DNA of 58,686 nucleotides, taken from contig JBLIZO010000002.1 in NCBI GenBank assembly GCA_048859965.1, forward strand, positions 1 through 58,686, in the 5' to 3' direction. This document shows, one piece after another, positions 50,610 to 58,686 of this stretch. Below the pieces are notes generated by a model, which saw only the letters and a list, made by a program, of their open reading frames with translations, searched no databases and was not told the origin of the DNA. How positions within the stretch are numbered: the stretch's first letter is position 1; every line of letters starts with the position of its first letter. The stretch comes from Fluviibacter sp048859965 (GTDB lineage: Bacteria; Pseudomonadota; Gammaproteobacteria; Burkholderiales; Rhodocyclaceae). Position numbers and translations under genes: made by a program.

Positions 50610-51677
50610 ATGCGCTGGACCATTTTCTGCCGTGTCATCGATAACTATGGCGATGCCGGTGTTTGCTGGCGTCTGGCGACCGATCTTGCACAGCGTGGCG
50701 AATGGGTCACCCTCTTTATCGACGAGCCGGATGTTCTTTCTGGTCTGATCGATGCGGATGCATCGCCCTCTACCGTCCTGGTCAAGCCATGGCCGAAGAA
50801 CAGCCAATGCTTTGCGGCATCAGAGATATCTGATGTCGTCATCGAGGCATTTGCCTGCGATCCGCCAGCCGCCTATATCGCAGCGATGGCACAACGCGCC
50901 GAAGCGCATAAAGCACCGGTCTGGATCAATCTGGAATATTTATCCGCCGAAGAATGGGTGGGCTCTCATCACGGCCTGCCCTCGCCGAATCCACGCTACC
51001 CGCTCATCAAACATTTCTATTTTCCGGGGTTCACGCCAGACAGCGGTGGCCTGCTGCGTGAGGCCGACGCCATCCAGTCGCCTGATGAAGGTGAGGCTGG
51101 CTTTGAGTTATCGCAACCGCTACGATTATTTCTCTTTGGTTACGAGCAACCGGCACTGACAGCATGGATCGCAACACTGCACCACACCGTACTTTCGGTA
51201 GCGCCCTGCCCGGCTGCCAAACAAGTAACAGCCAATATTGCATCAAAGCCATCGACGCTGACGCTCCAATATGTGGATTTCGTCCCGCAAGCAAAATTCG
51301 ATGACATACTGAAAAAGCACGACCTGCTCTTTGTACGTGGCGAGGACTCCTTCGTTCGCGCCCAATGGGCTGGCAAACCCGTGTTCTGGCAGATCTATCC
51401 ACAGGATGATGGCGCTCACCTGACCAAACTCCGAGCCTTCTATAAACGCTACCTGGACACGGGAACCCTCAGCGAAACAGAGCACGACGTCTTTCTCCGC
51501 TTTTTACTGGCTTGGAACGGTGTAGGCAATCCGAACGATTGTGCAACCCTCTGGCCCGAGATCGTACAAATGCTGCCGGCATTACAGAAAAATGCACTGG
51601 TCTGGCGCGCAATGCTGCTGAAACAACCTGATCTGGTCACTCAACTCCGGGCTTTTGTAGCCAATCTGGTAAAATAA
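50610..51677 (+). CDS. earP: EF-P arginine rhamnosyltransferase EarP
   Basis: Inverting glycosyltransferase that transfers rhamnose from dTDP-rhamnose to Arg32 of EF-P, which activates it for polyproline translation. It starts RWTIFCRVIDNYGDAGVCWR with the catalytic Asp pair (Asp11 and Asp15, equal to Asp13/Asp17 of Pseudomonas EarP); the nucleotide-binding FVRGEDSFVRAQWAGKPVFW supplies the conserved Glu. Length is 355 residues. Directly followed by efp, whose position 32 is Arg, so enzyme and substrate match. Confidence 0.96.
   Translation: MRWTIFCRVIDNYGDAGVCWRLATDLAQRGEWVTLFIDEPDVLSGLIDADASPSTVLVKPWPKNSQCFAASEISDVVIEAFACDPPAAYIAAMAQRAEAHKAPVWINLEYLSAEEWVGSHHGLPSPNPRYPLIKHFYFPGFTPDSGGLLREADAIQSPDEGEAGFELSQPLRLFLFGYEQPALTAWIATLHHTVLSVAPCPAAKQVTANIASKPSTLTLQYVDFVPQAKFDDILKKHDLLFVRGEDSFVRAQWAGKPVFWQIYPQDDGAHLTKLRAFYKRYLDTGTLSETEHDVFLRFLLAWNGVGNPNDCATLWPEIVQMLPALQKNALVWRAMLLKQPDLVTQLRAFVANLVK
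51667..51675 (+). promoter_or_regulatory. Extended -10 promoter of efp
   Basis: TGGTAAAAT overlaps the last codons of earP, about 78 nt before the efp ATG. It is an extended -10 (TGn plus TAAAAT); it would give efp extra transcription beyond earP. Confidence 0.5.
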
Positions 51678-51752
51678 CAGGTTGTCCGATCCGGGATCGC
51701 CAGATGCCGGGTCAAACGAATTTCGCAATCTAAAGAAAGCACGGAATCTATT

Positions 51753-52313
51753 ATGAAGACCGCACAGGAACTGCGCGCTGGTAACGTGATCATGGTCGGC
51801 AGCGAGCCGCTGGTCGTCCAGAAAGCCGAATACAACAAGTCGGGCCGCAACGCGGCAGTCGTCAAACTGAAAATGAAAAATCTGCTGACCGGTAGCGGCA
51901 GCGAAGCGGTTTACAAGGCCGATGAGAAGTTTGAAATTGTGGTCCTTGATCGTAAGGAAGTGACCTACTCCTACTTCGCCGACCCGATGTATGTGTTCAT
52001 GGATGCCGAATACAACCAGTACGAAGTTGAAGGCGAAAACATGACTGACGCCCTGAAGTATCTGGACGATGGCATGGCCTGTGAAGTGGTGTTCTATAAC
52101 GGTAAGGCCATCTCGGTTGAGCTGCCGACCGCAGTGGTTCGTGAAGTTGAATACACGGAACCGGCCGTCAAGGGCGATACCTCCGGTAAGGTCCTGAAGC
52201 CGGCGCGTATCAAGCCGACTAATTTCGAGATCCAAGTACCGGCCTTCGTTGAAATCGGTGACAAGATCGAAATCGATACCCGTACTGACGAGTACCGCGC
52301 CCGCGTGAAGTAA
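51753..52313 (+). CDS. efp: Elongation factor P (arginine-32 type)
   Basis: Relieves ribosomes stalled at consecutive prolines. The 186-residue product has three beta-barrel domains. The loop tip is YNKSGRNAA with Arg at position 32 rather than the Lys of the EpmA/B system, and GEDs-type modification genes are absent while earP lies just upstream. The start MKTAQELRAGNVIMVG is typical. It is followed by a strong bidirectional terminator shared with typA. Confidence 0.98.
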   Translation: MKTAQELRAGNVIMVGSEPLVVQKAEYNKSGRNAAVVKLKMKNLLTGSGSEAVYKADEKFEIVVLDRKEVTYSYFADPMYVFMDAEYNQYEVEGENMTDALKYLDDGMACEVVFYNGKAISVELPTAVVREVEYTEPAVKGDTSGKVLKPARIKPTNFEIQVPAFVEIGDKIEIDTRTDEYRARVK

Positions 52314-52328
52314 TTCACACGCGCTCAA

Positions 52329-52358
52329 CAAAAAACCGGCCTTGGCCGGTTTTTTGTT
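52329..52358. terminator. Bidirectional terminator between efp and typA
   Basis: AAAAAACCGGCC and GGCCGGTTTTTT form a GC stem flanked by A- and T-runs on the two sides, so it works for efp on the plus strand and typA on the minus strand. Confidence 0.95.
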
Positions 52359-52403
52359 GTCCTCTAGAAAGGGAACGGCGTTAACCGTTCCCCTACGCAA
52401 ACC

Positions 52404-54248
52404 TTATGCAGACTCGCGCGAAGCTTTCTTACGCTCGTGTTCCTTGAGGTGACGCTTGCGCAGACGGATCGATTTCGGGGTCAATTCCACCAGCTCATCG
52501 TCAGCGATAAATTCAATCGCCGATTCCAGGCTGAGCTGAACAGGCGGTACCAGGCGTACGGCTTCATCAGTACCCGATGCGCGCACGTTGGTCAGCTGCT
52601 TGCCCTTGATCGGGTTCACGACCAGATCGTTCTCACGGCTGTGAATGCCAATGATCATGCCTTCGTACAGCTTCTCGCCCGGGTTCACAAACATACGACC
52701 GCGATCCTGCAGCTTCCACAGTGCGTAGGCGACGGCTTCACCGTCATCCTGCGAAATCAGCACGCCGTTACGACGCTCAGCAACACCACCCTCTTTCACC
52801 GGCGCGTATTCGTCGAACACGTGGCTCATCAAACCGTTACCACGGGTCAGGTTCATGAATTCACCCTGGAAGCCAATCAGGCCACGCGCCGGAATCTTGT
52901 ATTCGATACGAACGCGACCACGACCATCCGGTACCATATCCTGCAGGTCACCCTTACGCATCCCCAGCGATTCCATCACGCCACCCTGGGTGTCTTCTTC
53001 GACATCCACCGTGAGCATTTCGTACGGTTCGCACTCAACGCCGTTGATCATTTTCTTAACGACGCGCGGACGGCCGACTGCCAGCTCGTAACCTTCACGG
53101 CGCATGTTTTCCAGCAGAATGCCCAGGTGCAATTCACCACGGCCGGCCACATCAAACACGTCACCGTTAGCGGTATCCTTAACGCGCAGCGCCATATTGG
53201 TCAGCAGTTCTTTGTGCAAGCGGTCACGCACCTGACGGCTGGTCACAAATTTGCCTTCGGTACCGGCCAACGGGCTGGTGTTCACCATGAACTGCATTTC
53301 CAGCGTTGGTTCATCGATCTTCAACAGCGGCAGGGCTTCCGGTTGCTCCGGATCGGTGACGGTACAACCCAGCACCAGATCTTCAATACCGGTAATCTGT
53401 ACGATATCGCCGGCCAGGCCTTCAGCCATCTCGACCTTATTCAGCCCCTTGTACCCAAATACCTGGCCAATTTTGGCCTTGATCGGGCTACGGTCATGCG
53501 CAGCCGCTTCTTCTTCGGTACCGAACATCACCATCACGTTCTGACCGGTCTTGACGCGACCACGAATGATCTTGCCCACACCGATACGACCGACATACGA
53601 CGAGTAATCCAGTGCGGTAATTTGCAACTGCAGCGGTGCATCGACATCAGCATCCGGGGCTGGCACATGCGCCAGGATGGTATCGAACAGCGGCTTCATG
53701 TTTTCACGTGGATCTTCCAGCGTCATCGCCGCCCAGCCGTTCAGACCTGAGGCATAAACTATCGGGAAGTCGAGCTGTTCATCCGTCGCACCCAGCTTAT
53801 CGAACAGATCAAACGTCAGGTTGACGGCGTTGTCCGGATCAGCACCATCACGGTCCACCTTGTTGACCAGCACAATCGGACGTAAGCCAAGCGCCAGGGC
53901 TTTCTTCGTCACGAAACGGGTTTGCGGCATCGGGCCTTCAGCGGCATCGACCAGCAGCACCACACCGTCCACCATGCCCAGCACGCGTTCGACTTCACCA
54001 CCGAAGTCGGCGTGGCCCGGGGTATCGACGATGTTGATATGCACGCCGTTGTATTCAACCGCGGTATTCTTGGAAAGAATCGTAATGCCACGCTCTTTTT
54101 CGAGGTCGTTCGAGTCCATGACGCACTCAACCAGTTGCTGGTGCGCGGCAAAGGTGCCGGACTGACGCAGAAGTTGGTCAACCAGGGTGGTTTTACCGTG
54201 GTCAACGTGGGCAATGATGGCGATGTTGCGAATCGGGCGTGCGGACAT
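52404..54248 (-). CDS. typA: Ribosome-binding GTPase TypA/BipA
   Basis: Translational GTPase of the EF-G/LepA family used in 50S assembly and stress or low-temperature growth. G1 AHVDHGKTT, G2 ERGITILSKNT, G3 DTPGHADFGGEVERVL, G4 NKVDRDGADP. EF-G-like domains follow, and the C-terminal domain holds GMIIGIHSRENDLVVNP and the basic end RLRKRHLKEHERKKA. Length is 614 residues. The start has no clear ribosome site (CCGGTTGAATTCAC upstream). Converges on efp through a shared terminator. Confidence 0.96.
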   Translation of the reverse strand: MSARPIRNIAIIAHVDHGKTTLVDQLLRQSGTFAAHQQLVECVMDSNDLEKERGITILSKNTAVEYNGVHINIVDTPGHADFGGEVERVLGMVDGVVLLVDAAEGPMPQTRFVTKKALALGLRPIVLVNKVDRDGADPDNAVNLTFDLFDKLGATDEQLDFPIVYASGLNGWAAMTLEDPRENMKPLFDTILAHVPAPDADVDAPLQLQITALDYSSYVGRIGVGKIIRGRVKTGQNVMVMFGTEEEAAAHDRSPIKAKIGQVFGYKGLNKVEMAEGLAGDIVQITGIEDLVLGCTVTDPEQPEALPLLKIDEPTLEMQFMVNTSPLAGTEGKFVTSRQVRDRLHKELLTNMALRVKDTANGDVFDVAGRGELHLGILLENMRREGYELAVGRPRVVKKMINGVECEPYEMLTVDVEEDTQGGVMESLGMRKGDLQDMVPDGRGRVRIEYKIPARGLIGFQGEFMNLTRGNGLMSHVFDEYAPVKEGGVAERRNGVLISQDDGEAVAYALWKLQDRGRMFVNPGEKLYEGMIIGIHSRENDLVVNPIKGKQLTNVRASGTDEAVRLVPPVQLSLESAIEFIADDELVELTPKSIRLRKRHLKEHERKKASRESA

Positions 54249-54342
54249 GTGAATTCAACCGGAGTATGTAAATGCGTGTAAAGACTGAAGGTAACCCATG
54301 GCAGCGCTTTGATGCGATGCAACAGGCCAAAACAAGCTTTAA

Positions 54343-54351
54343 ATTATAGCA
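54343..54351 (-). promoter_or_regulatory. Extended -10 promoter of typA
   Basis: TGCTATAAT on the minus strand (TATAAT at 54348-54343) is a perfect -10 with the TGn extension, about 95 nt before the typA ATG. The -35 region is weak. Confidence 0.65.
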
Positions 54352-54437
54352 GAAACCGATTGATTTCAGATGCTTGGCAGGGCAACAAGTGGGGATAAGC
54401 GCCCACCCCGCTCATGAGGCTGCCTGGCCAGTCCGGT

Positions 54438-54839
54438 TCATGAAACGTCTTTGTTCCGCATCCAGTCGGCAGTCTTGAACAGTGCATCAATCAGCGCCCG
54501 GCGGGTTGCTTCCGCCACAGGGGCTTTTTCCAGGCATTCGGTCATACAGGTCATCCACTGATCACGCTCCGACACGCCAATCGCAAATGGCAGGTGGCGC
54601 GCACGCAGACGCGGATGTCCAAACTTCTCTTCAAATAGGGGTGGACCACCCAACCAACCGGAAAGAAACCAGAACAATTTGTCGCGTGAGGTGCTCATAT
54701 CCTGCGGGTGCATGGCACGGATACCGGCAAAGCGCTCGTCCAGGGTCATCAGGTCGTAAAAATCATCCACCACTGCTCGAACACCGGCCTCGCCGCCCAG
54801 GAGTTCATAATAGGTTTGATCAACGCGCGGGACAACCAT
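54438..54839 (-). CDS. Group II truncated haemoglobin
   Basis: 133-residue 2-on-2 globin. Family marks are YYELLGGEAGVRAVVDDFYD at the start, LSGWLGGPPLFEEKFG, and HPRLRARHLPF, where His82 (RHLPF) is the proximal haem ligand, then WMTCM with the distal-pocket Trp. Group II globins bind oxygen and are linked to oxidative or nitrosative stress; the role here is unknown. Transcribed alone, divergent from mscL with about 70 nt between. Confidence 0.93.
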   Translation of the reverse strand: MVVPRVDQTYYELLGGEAGVRAVVDDFYDLMTLDERFAGIRAMHPQDMSTSRDKLFWFLSGWLGGPPLFEEKFGHPRLRARHLPFAIGVSERDQWMTCMTECLEKAPVAEATRRALIDALFKTADWMRNKDVS

Positions 54840-54909
54840 GCTGTTTCCTTTGTATCATGCAGCTACGTGAAATATATTGCGCGATTTTACCGGTTGTGGA
54901 GAAAAACAG

Positions 54910-55362
54910 ATGTTGAAGGACTTTCTTAAATTTGCCATTCGTGGGAATGCTGTCGATATGGCGGTGGGTATCGTCATTGGCGCTGCCTTCGGGACCATCG
55001 TCAATAGCCTGGTCAATGATGTTTTGATGCCGCCGCTGGGCTTGTTATTGGGTGGTCTGGATTTCTCCAGCCTCTTTATCGTCTTGAAGGAAGGCGCCAC
55101 ACCGGGACCTTACGCCACGCCAGCCATTGCCCGGGCTGCTGGTGCGGTCACGCTGAACTACGGCTTGTTTGCTAACGCCATGGTCAGTTTTTTCATCATT
55201 GCGTTTGCCGTGTTCTGGGTCGTCAAGATCTACAACAAGGCAGCCGACACCTTGCTCCCCAAGGACGCGCCTGTGCCGACCACCAAGGCCTGTCCGGAGT
55301 GCTGTACCCAGATTCCGCAGGCCGCTAAGCGCTGCCCGGCCTGTACGTCACCGCTTGCCTGA
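54910..55362 (+). CDS. mscL: Large-conductance mechanosensitive channel with C-terminal zinc ribbon
   Basis: Inner-membrane tension-gated safety valve. The N-terminal LKDFLKFAIRGNAVDMAVGI helix, TM1 (IVIGAAFGTIVNSLVNDVLM) and TM2 (about 88-108) are canonical. The C-terminus differs from E. coli MscL: instead of only a helical bundle it ends with CPECC (128-132) and CPAC (142-145), a four-cysteine zinc-ribbon-like module. Length is 150 residues. The start at 54910 follows TGGAG. Its last 15 nt overlap the ygiQ end. Confidence 0.94.
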   Translation: MLKDFLKFAIRGNAVDMAVGIVIGAAFGTIVNSLVNDVLMPPLGLLLGGLDFSSLFIVLKEGATPGPYATPAIARAAGAVTLNYGLFANAMVSFFIIAFAVFWVVKIYNKAADTLLPKDAPVPTTKACPECCTQIPQAAKRCPACTSPLA

Positions 55363-57600
55363 TCGCCGACCCATCGAGGGTTTGACTGTACCAGCGGCGC
55401 GGACTGAGCCCGCGCTGGCGCGAGTGCCTGACGTCGGTGTACTAACAGAACGACCTCTTGTGTCTGCCTTACGCGGCGTTTTCCCTGGCATTGAATGCAC
55501 ATGATCACGCACCGTGCGCGGTTCGGCGCGCGCCGATTCAAAGCCCTTGGGTTGCCAGGCTGGGATCAGTTGTTTTTTGCCGTTACCGATGAGATCGCTA
55601 CGCCCCATGGCGCTCAGTGCTTCGCGCAACAACGGCCAATTAGCCGGGTCGTGGTAGCGTAAAAAAGCCTTATGGAGCCGGCGCCGACGGCCTTCGCGAA
55701 TCACTTCGACATTCTCTCCCCCACCCTTCAAACCGCGTAGCGGGTTCTTGCGCGTGTGGTACATCGTCGTGGCCAGCGCCATCGGCGTCGGCAGGAAAGT
55801 CTGCACCTGATCCAGACGGAAGCTGTTCCGTTTGAGCCAGAGTGCCAGATTCAGCATATCTTCGTCGCTTGTGCCGGGATGCGCCGCAATGAAATACGGA
55901 ATCAGGTACTGCTCCTTGCCGGCTGCTCGCGACGCCGCCTCAAACAGCTGCTTGAAACGCTCGTAGGCACCGATACCCGGTTTCATCATCTTGGAGAGCG
56001 GCCCGGCCTCGGTATGTTCCGGCGCGATCTTCAGATACCCGCCGACGTGATGGGTCACAAGCTCCTTGATGTACTCGGGTGAACGCACGGCCAGGTCGTA
56101 ACGTAAACCAGAACCGATCAGAATCTTCTTGATACCTGGCAGCGCGCGTGCCTTGCGATAGAGCTGGATCAACGGCCCGTGATCGGTATTCAGGTTGTCG
56201 CAGATATCGGGGTAAACGCAGGAAAGCTTGCGACAGGAAGTCTCAATTTTCGGATCTTTACAGGCCAGCCGGTACATGTTGGCGGTCGGGCCGCCCACAT
56301 CTGAAATAATGCCGGTAAATCCTGGTGTTTTATCGCGAATGGCCTCGATTTCTTTGAGAATCGATTCTTCCGATCGACTCTGAATGATTCGGCCTTCGTG
56401 CTCGGTAATTGAGCAGAAGGTACAGCCGCCAAAGCAGCCGCGCATGATATTGACCGAAAAACGGATCATTTCCCAAGCAGGAATCTTGGCGTCGCCATAG
56501 GCCGGGTGCGGTGCCCGGGCATATGGCAGATCAAAAACCGCATCCATTTCCGGTGTCGTCAGCGGCAACGGCGGCGGATTCAGCCACACATTGCGCTCAC
56601 CATGCCCCTGGATCAGTGGTCGCGCGTTGCCAGGGTTCGATTCCAGGTGAAACACCCGCGAAGTATGTGCATAAAGCACCGGGTCATCCTTCACCTGTTC
56701 ATAAGCCGGTAAACGGATTACCGTGTGCTGGCGAACTTTACGGTGTGCCGCAATGGCTTCCTTGCGTGGCATGATCTGCACCGGCCGGGCGCCATCTGGC
56801 ACTGCCGAGGAGGCGCCGCCTTCCATGGCATAAGGATCCGTGTGTGGTTCGATACGCCCCGGTCGATCAATCTGCGTTGAATCGACAACCAGCCAGTCTT
56901 CACCGGGTAACCAGTTGCGCGGCGTCATAAACGCGGTGCCTCGGACATCCCGAATCTGACTGGCGGTTTCGCCGCGCGCCAGACGGTGGGCGATTTCGAC
57001 CAGCGCCCGTTCGGCGTTGCCGAAAATCAACAGATCGGCTTTGCTGTCCGGCAACACGGAACGACGGACTTTGTCTGACCAGTAGTCATAGTGCGCAATG
57101 CGCCTCAGGCTGGCTTCGATGGACCCGATAACTACAGTGGTATCCGGATACGCCTCGCGCGCGCGTTGGCTGTAAACCACCACGGCACGATCAGGTCGTT
57201 TATTCGGTTCGGCATTCGGCGTATAGGCGTCGTCTGAACGAATTTTGCGGTCTGACGTGTAACGGTTGACCATGGAATCCATGTTCCCCGCCGTAATACC
57301 GTAAAACAGCTTCGGTTTGCCCAGCTTGCGAAAACCTTCGGCGGAATGCCAGTCGGGCTGGCTGAGGATGCCGACCCGAAACCCCTGCGCTTCAAGTAAC
57401 CGTCCCACCAACGCCATACCGAAGCTGGGATGGTCGATATAAGCATCACCGGTCACCAGAATGATGTCGCATTCGTCCCAGCCCAACTGATCCATCTCGG
57501 CGCGCGACATGGGCAGAAACGGCGCTGTGCCGAAGCGTTGCGCCCAATACTTACGGTAACTGAACAGGGGCTTCGGCGGGGCCGAAAAGTCAATAGACAT
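55348..57600 (-). CDS. YgiQ-family radical SAM protein
   Basis: 750-residue B12-less radical SAM protein of the UPF0313/YgiQ family; function unknown. The N-terminal part binds a cobalamin-like domain shape (DIILVTGDAYIDHPSFG, VVIGSIEASLRR). The Fe-S motif CFGGCTFC places Cys389, Cys393 and Cys396. The KIAPEHTE and YFIAAHPGTSDED motifs and the HRPQQVQ-type RLDQVQTFLPTPMALATTMYH stretch are typical, though shown here only in part. The C-terminal 80 residues are a basic, Arg/Thr-rich tail. It starts 16 nt after radA's stop. Confidence 0.9.
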   Translation of the reverse strand: MSIDFSAPPKPLFSYRKYWAQRFGTAPFLPMSRAEMDQLGWDECDIILVTGDAYIDHPSFGMALVGRLLEAQGFRVGILSQPDWHSAEGFRKLGKPKLFYGITAGNMDSMVNRYTSDRKIRSDDAYTPNAEPNKRPDRAVVVYSQRAREAYPDTTVVIGSIEASLRRIAHYDYWSDKVRRSVLPDSKADLLIFGNAERALVEIAHRLARGETASQIRDVRGTAFMTPRNWLPGEDWLVVDSTQIDRPGRIEPHTDPYAMEGGASSAVPDGARPVQIMPRKEAIAAHRKVRQHTVIRLPAYEQVKDDPVLYAHTSRVFHLESNPGNARPLIQGHGERNVWLNPPPLPLTTPEMDAVFDLPYARAPHPAYGDAKIPAWEMIRFSVNIMRGCFGGCTFCSITEHEGRIIQSRSEESILKEIEAIRDKTPGFTGIISDVGGPTANMYRLACKDPKIETSCRKLSCVYPDICDNLNTDHGPLIQLYRKARALPGIKKILIGSGLRYDLAVRSPEYIKELVTHHVGGYLKIAPEHTEAGPLSKMMKPGIGAYERFKQLFEAASRAAGKEQYLIPYFIAAHPGTSDEDMLNLALWLKRNSFRLDQVQTFLPTPMALATTMYHTRKNPLRGLKGGGENVEVIREGRRRRLHKAFLRYHDPANWPLLREALSAMGRSDLIGNGKKQLIPAWQPKGFESARAEPRTVRDHVHSMPGKTPRKADTRGRSVSTPTSGTRASAGSVRAAGTVKPSMGRRSGKR

Positions 57601-57615
57601 CGAAATTCCTGAATC

Positions 57616-58686
57616 TCAAAGCGTAAAAGCGCGGTCCACGGCTTCATCCAGCCGACGGACGGCGATGACCGTCAAACCCGGTATTGCCGATTTGGGGGCG
57701 TTGGCCGCCGGGATCAAGGCGTGCGTAAAGCCAAGCTTGGCGGCTTCTTTAAGGCGCTCCTGGCCGCGTGGCGACGGGCGCAGTTCGCCCGTCAGCCCCA
57801 CCTCACCAAACACGCACAGCTTCTGATCCAGTGGCTTATTCCGGAACGACGACAGAATTGACAAAATCACCGCCAGGTCGGCGGCCGGCTCATTGATGCG
57901 CACACCGCCAACGGCATTCACATAAACATCCTGATCAGCACAATGAATACCCACATGCCGGTGCAGCACGGCCAACAGCATCGATAAGCGTTGCGATTCA
58001 ACGCCCACGGTCAAACGACGCGGGTTACCCAACGCCTGATCGACGAGCGCCTGTACTTCAACCAGCAATGGGCGAGAGCCTTCCTGCGTCACGACAATCG
58101 AAGCCCCGGGCACCGGTTCGGGGTGTCGAGACAAAAACAAGGCGGACGGATTCGACACCGGCTTGAGTCCCTTCTCGGTCATCGCAAAAACGCCCAACTC
58201 GTTCACTGAACCGAAGCGGTTCTTGATAGCACGTACCAACCGGAAACTGGAGTGCGTGTCGCCCTCGAAATACAGCACCGTATCGACGATATGCTCCAGC
58301 ACGCGTGGGCCGGCCAACGCACCATCTTTGGTGACATGGCCAACGAACAGCAAGGTAATCCCCTGTTGTTTGGCGAAACGGGTCAACTGGGCGGCGCATT
58401 CGCGGACCTGGGCTACCGAGCCTGGCGCCGATGTGAGCGCTTCCGACCAGAGGGTTTGAATTGAATCGATGACAGCGACGCGTGGTTGGCGCGCTTCCAG
58501 CGTGACAAGAATTTTCTCCAGATTGATCTCGGCGTAAAGCGGCATTTCCGGCGCATCCACATCCAGCCGTTGTGCGCGTAGCGCAATCTGCTCGGCAGAC
58601 TCTTCGCCGCTGACATACAAAACGGGTACCCGTTCAGAAACAGCCGCCAGACACTGCAACAGCAGCGTGCTTTTACCGATGCCGGG
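57616..58686 (-). CDS. radA: DNA repair protein RadA, N-terminus beyond window
   Basis: RecA-like helicase that helps process recombination intermediates and loads on D-loops. The frame is open at the right edge. The Walker A PGIGKSTLLLQ lies at the very end of the window (58686 backwards); Walker B VAVIDSIQTL follows. The KNRFGSVNELGVF motif typical of RadA/Sms is present and the C-terminal Lon-like domain has GGVRINEPAADLAVILSILSS. About 356 residues are visible, so about 100, including the zinc finger, are missing. Followed closely by the ygiQ-type gene on the same strand. Confidence 0.95.
   Translation of the reverse strand, partial: PGIGKSTLLLQCLAAVSERVPVLYVSGEESAEQIALRAQRLDVDAPEMPLYAEINLEKILVTLEARQPRVAVIDSIQTLWSEALTSAPGSVAQVRECAAQLTRFAKQQGITLLFVGHVTKDGALAGPRVLEHIVDTVLYFEGDTHSSFRLVRAIKNRFGSVNELGVFAMTEKGLKPVSNPSALFLSRHPEPVPGASIVVTQEGSRPLLVEVQALVDQALGNPRRLTVGVESQRLSMLLAVLHRHVGIHCADQDVYVNAVGGVRINEPAADLAVILSILSSFRNKPLDQKLCVFGEVGLTGELRPSPRGQERLKEAAKLGFTHALIPAANAPKSAIPGLTVIAVRRLDEAVDRAFTL

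Noticed and set aside
1..58686. CRISPR arrays, insertion sequences, toxin-antitoxin pairs
   Set aside because: I looked for regularly spaced repeats, transposase motifs with terminal repeats and paired small genes. None was convincing; the YgfX-like protein lacks its antitoxin partner here.

Overview
The window reads as core chromosome of a betaproteobacterium; I infer the neighbourhood of Rhodocyclales/Nitrosomonadales but cannot fix the genus. The reasons are the gene order (rne, rluC, HAD phosphatase, RsmI-like, maf, yceD-rpmF-plsX-fabHDG-acpP-fabF, nadB, rpoE-rseA-rseC-mucD-lepA-lepB-rnc-era-recO-pdxJ-acpS-nagZ-uvrC-pgsA), an EF-P with arginine at position 32 beside its rhamnosyltransferase EarP, and -10 regions of the GGTAGAATA kind. 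Base composition is moderately GC-rich and looks even. I saw no insertion sequence, prophage, CRISPR array or disrupted gene.

Region 1 (1-27.3 kb) is housekeeping. RNase E is cut by the left edge and has a leader of about 420 nt. It diverges from rluC and a HAD phosphatase. An RsmI-family methyltransferase and Maf lie on the minus strand. Next come YceD, ribosomal protein L32 and the fatty-acid initiation/elongation cluster, a YgfX-like membrane protein and convergent nadB. An ECF sigma factor then heads an envelope-stress and membrane/translation cluster: a very short RseA-like protein with no membrane segment, RseC, a MucD/DegP protease, LepA, signal peptidase, RNase III, Era, RecO, PdxJ, AcpS, NagZ, UvrC and PgsA.

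Region 2 (27.3-50.4 kb) is more accessory and is punctuated by tRNA-Gly(GCC) and tRNA-Asn(GTT). It holds a small minus-strand pair that looks metal-related (an exported Cys/His-rich peptide and a four-helix membrane protein with a Met-rich tail), RluA, an MHS-type transporter, DsbB, a complete MdtABC/MuxABC-OpmB type tripartite efflux operon, a UmuDC translesion polymerase pair, a DUF4239 membrane protein, a membrane-anchored HAMP-like/DnaQ-type exonuclease fusion, and a CzcCBA-type heavy-metal efflux operon.

Region 3 (50.4-58.7 kb) returns to core functions: a DUF1289 protein, EarP and EF-P (ribosome rescue at polyproline), TypA/BipA, a group II truncated haemoglobin, MscL with a C-terminal zinc ribbon, YgiQ-type radical SAM protein and the C-terminal part of RadA, cut by the right edge.

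No wholly new multi-gene system can be proved from the sequence alone. The best candidates for something undescribed are the Cys/His-peptide plus Met-tail membrane pair at 27.5-28.5 kb, the membrane-tethered HAMP-exonuclease at 43.3-44.4 kb with its inverted repeat, and the truncated anti-sigma factor at 15.2 kb.
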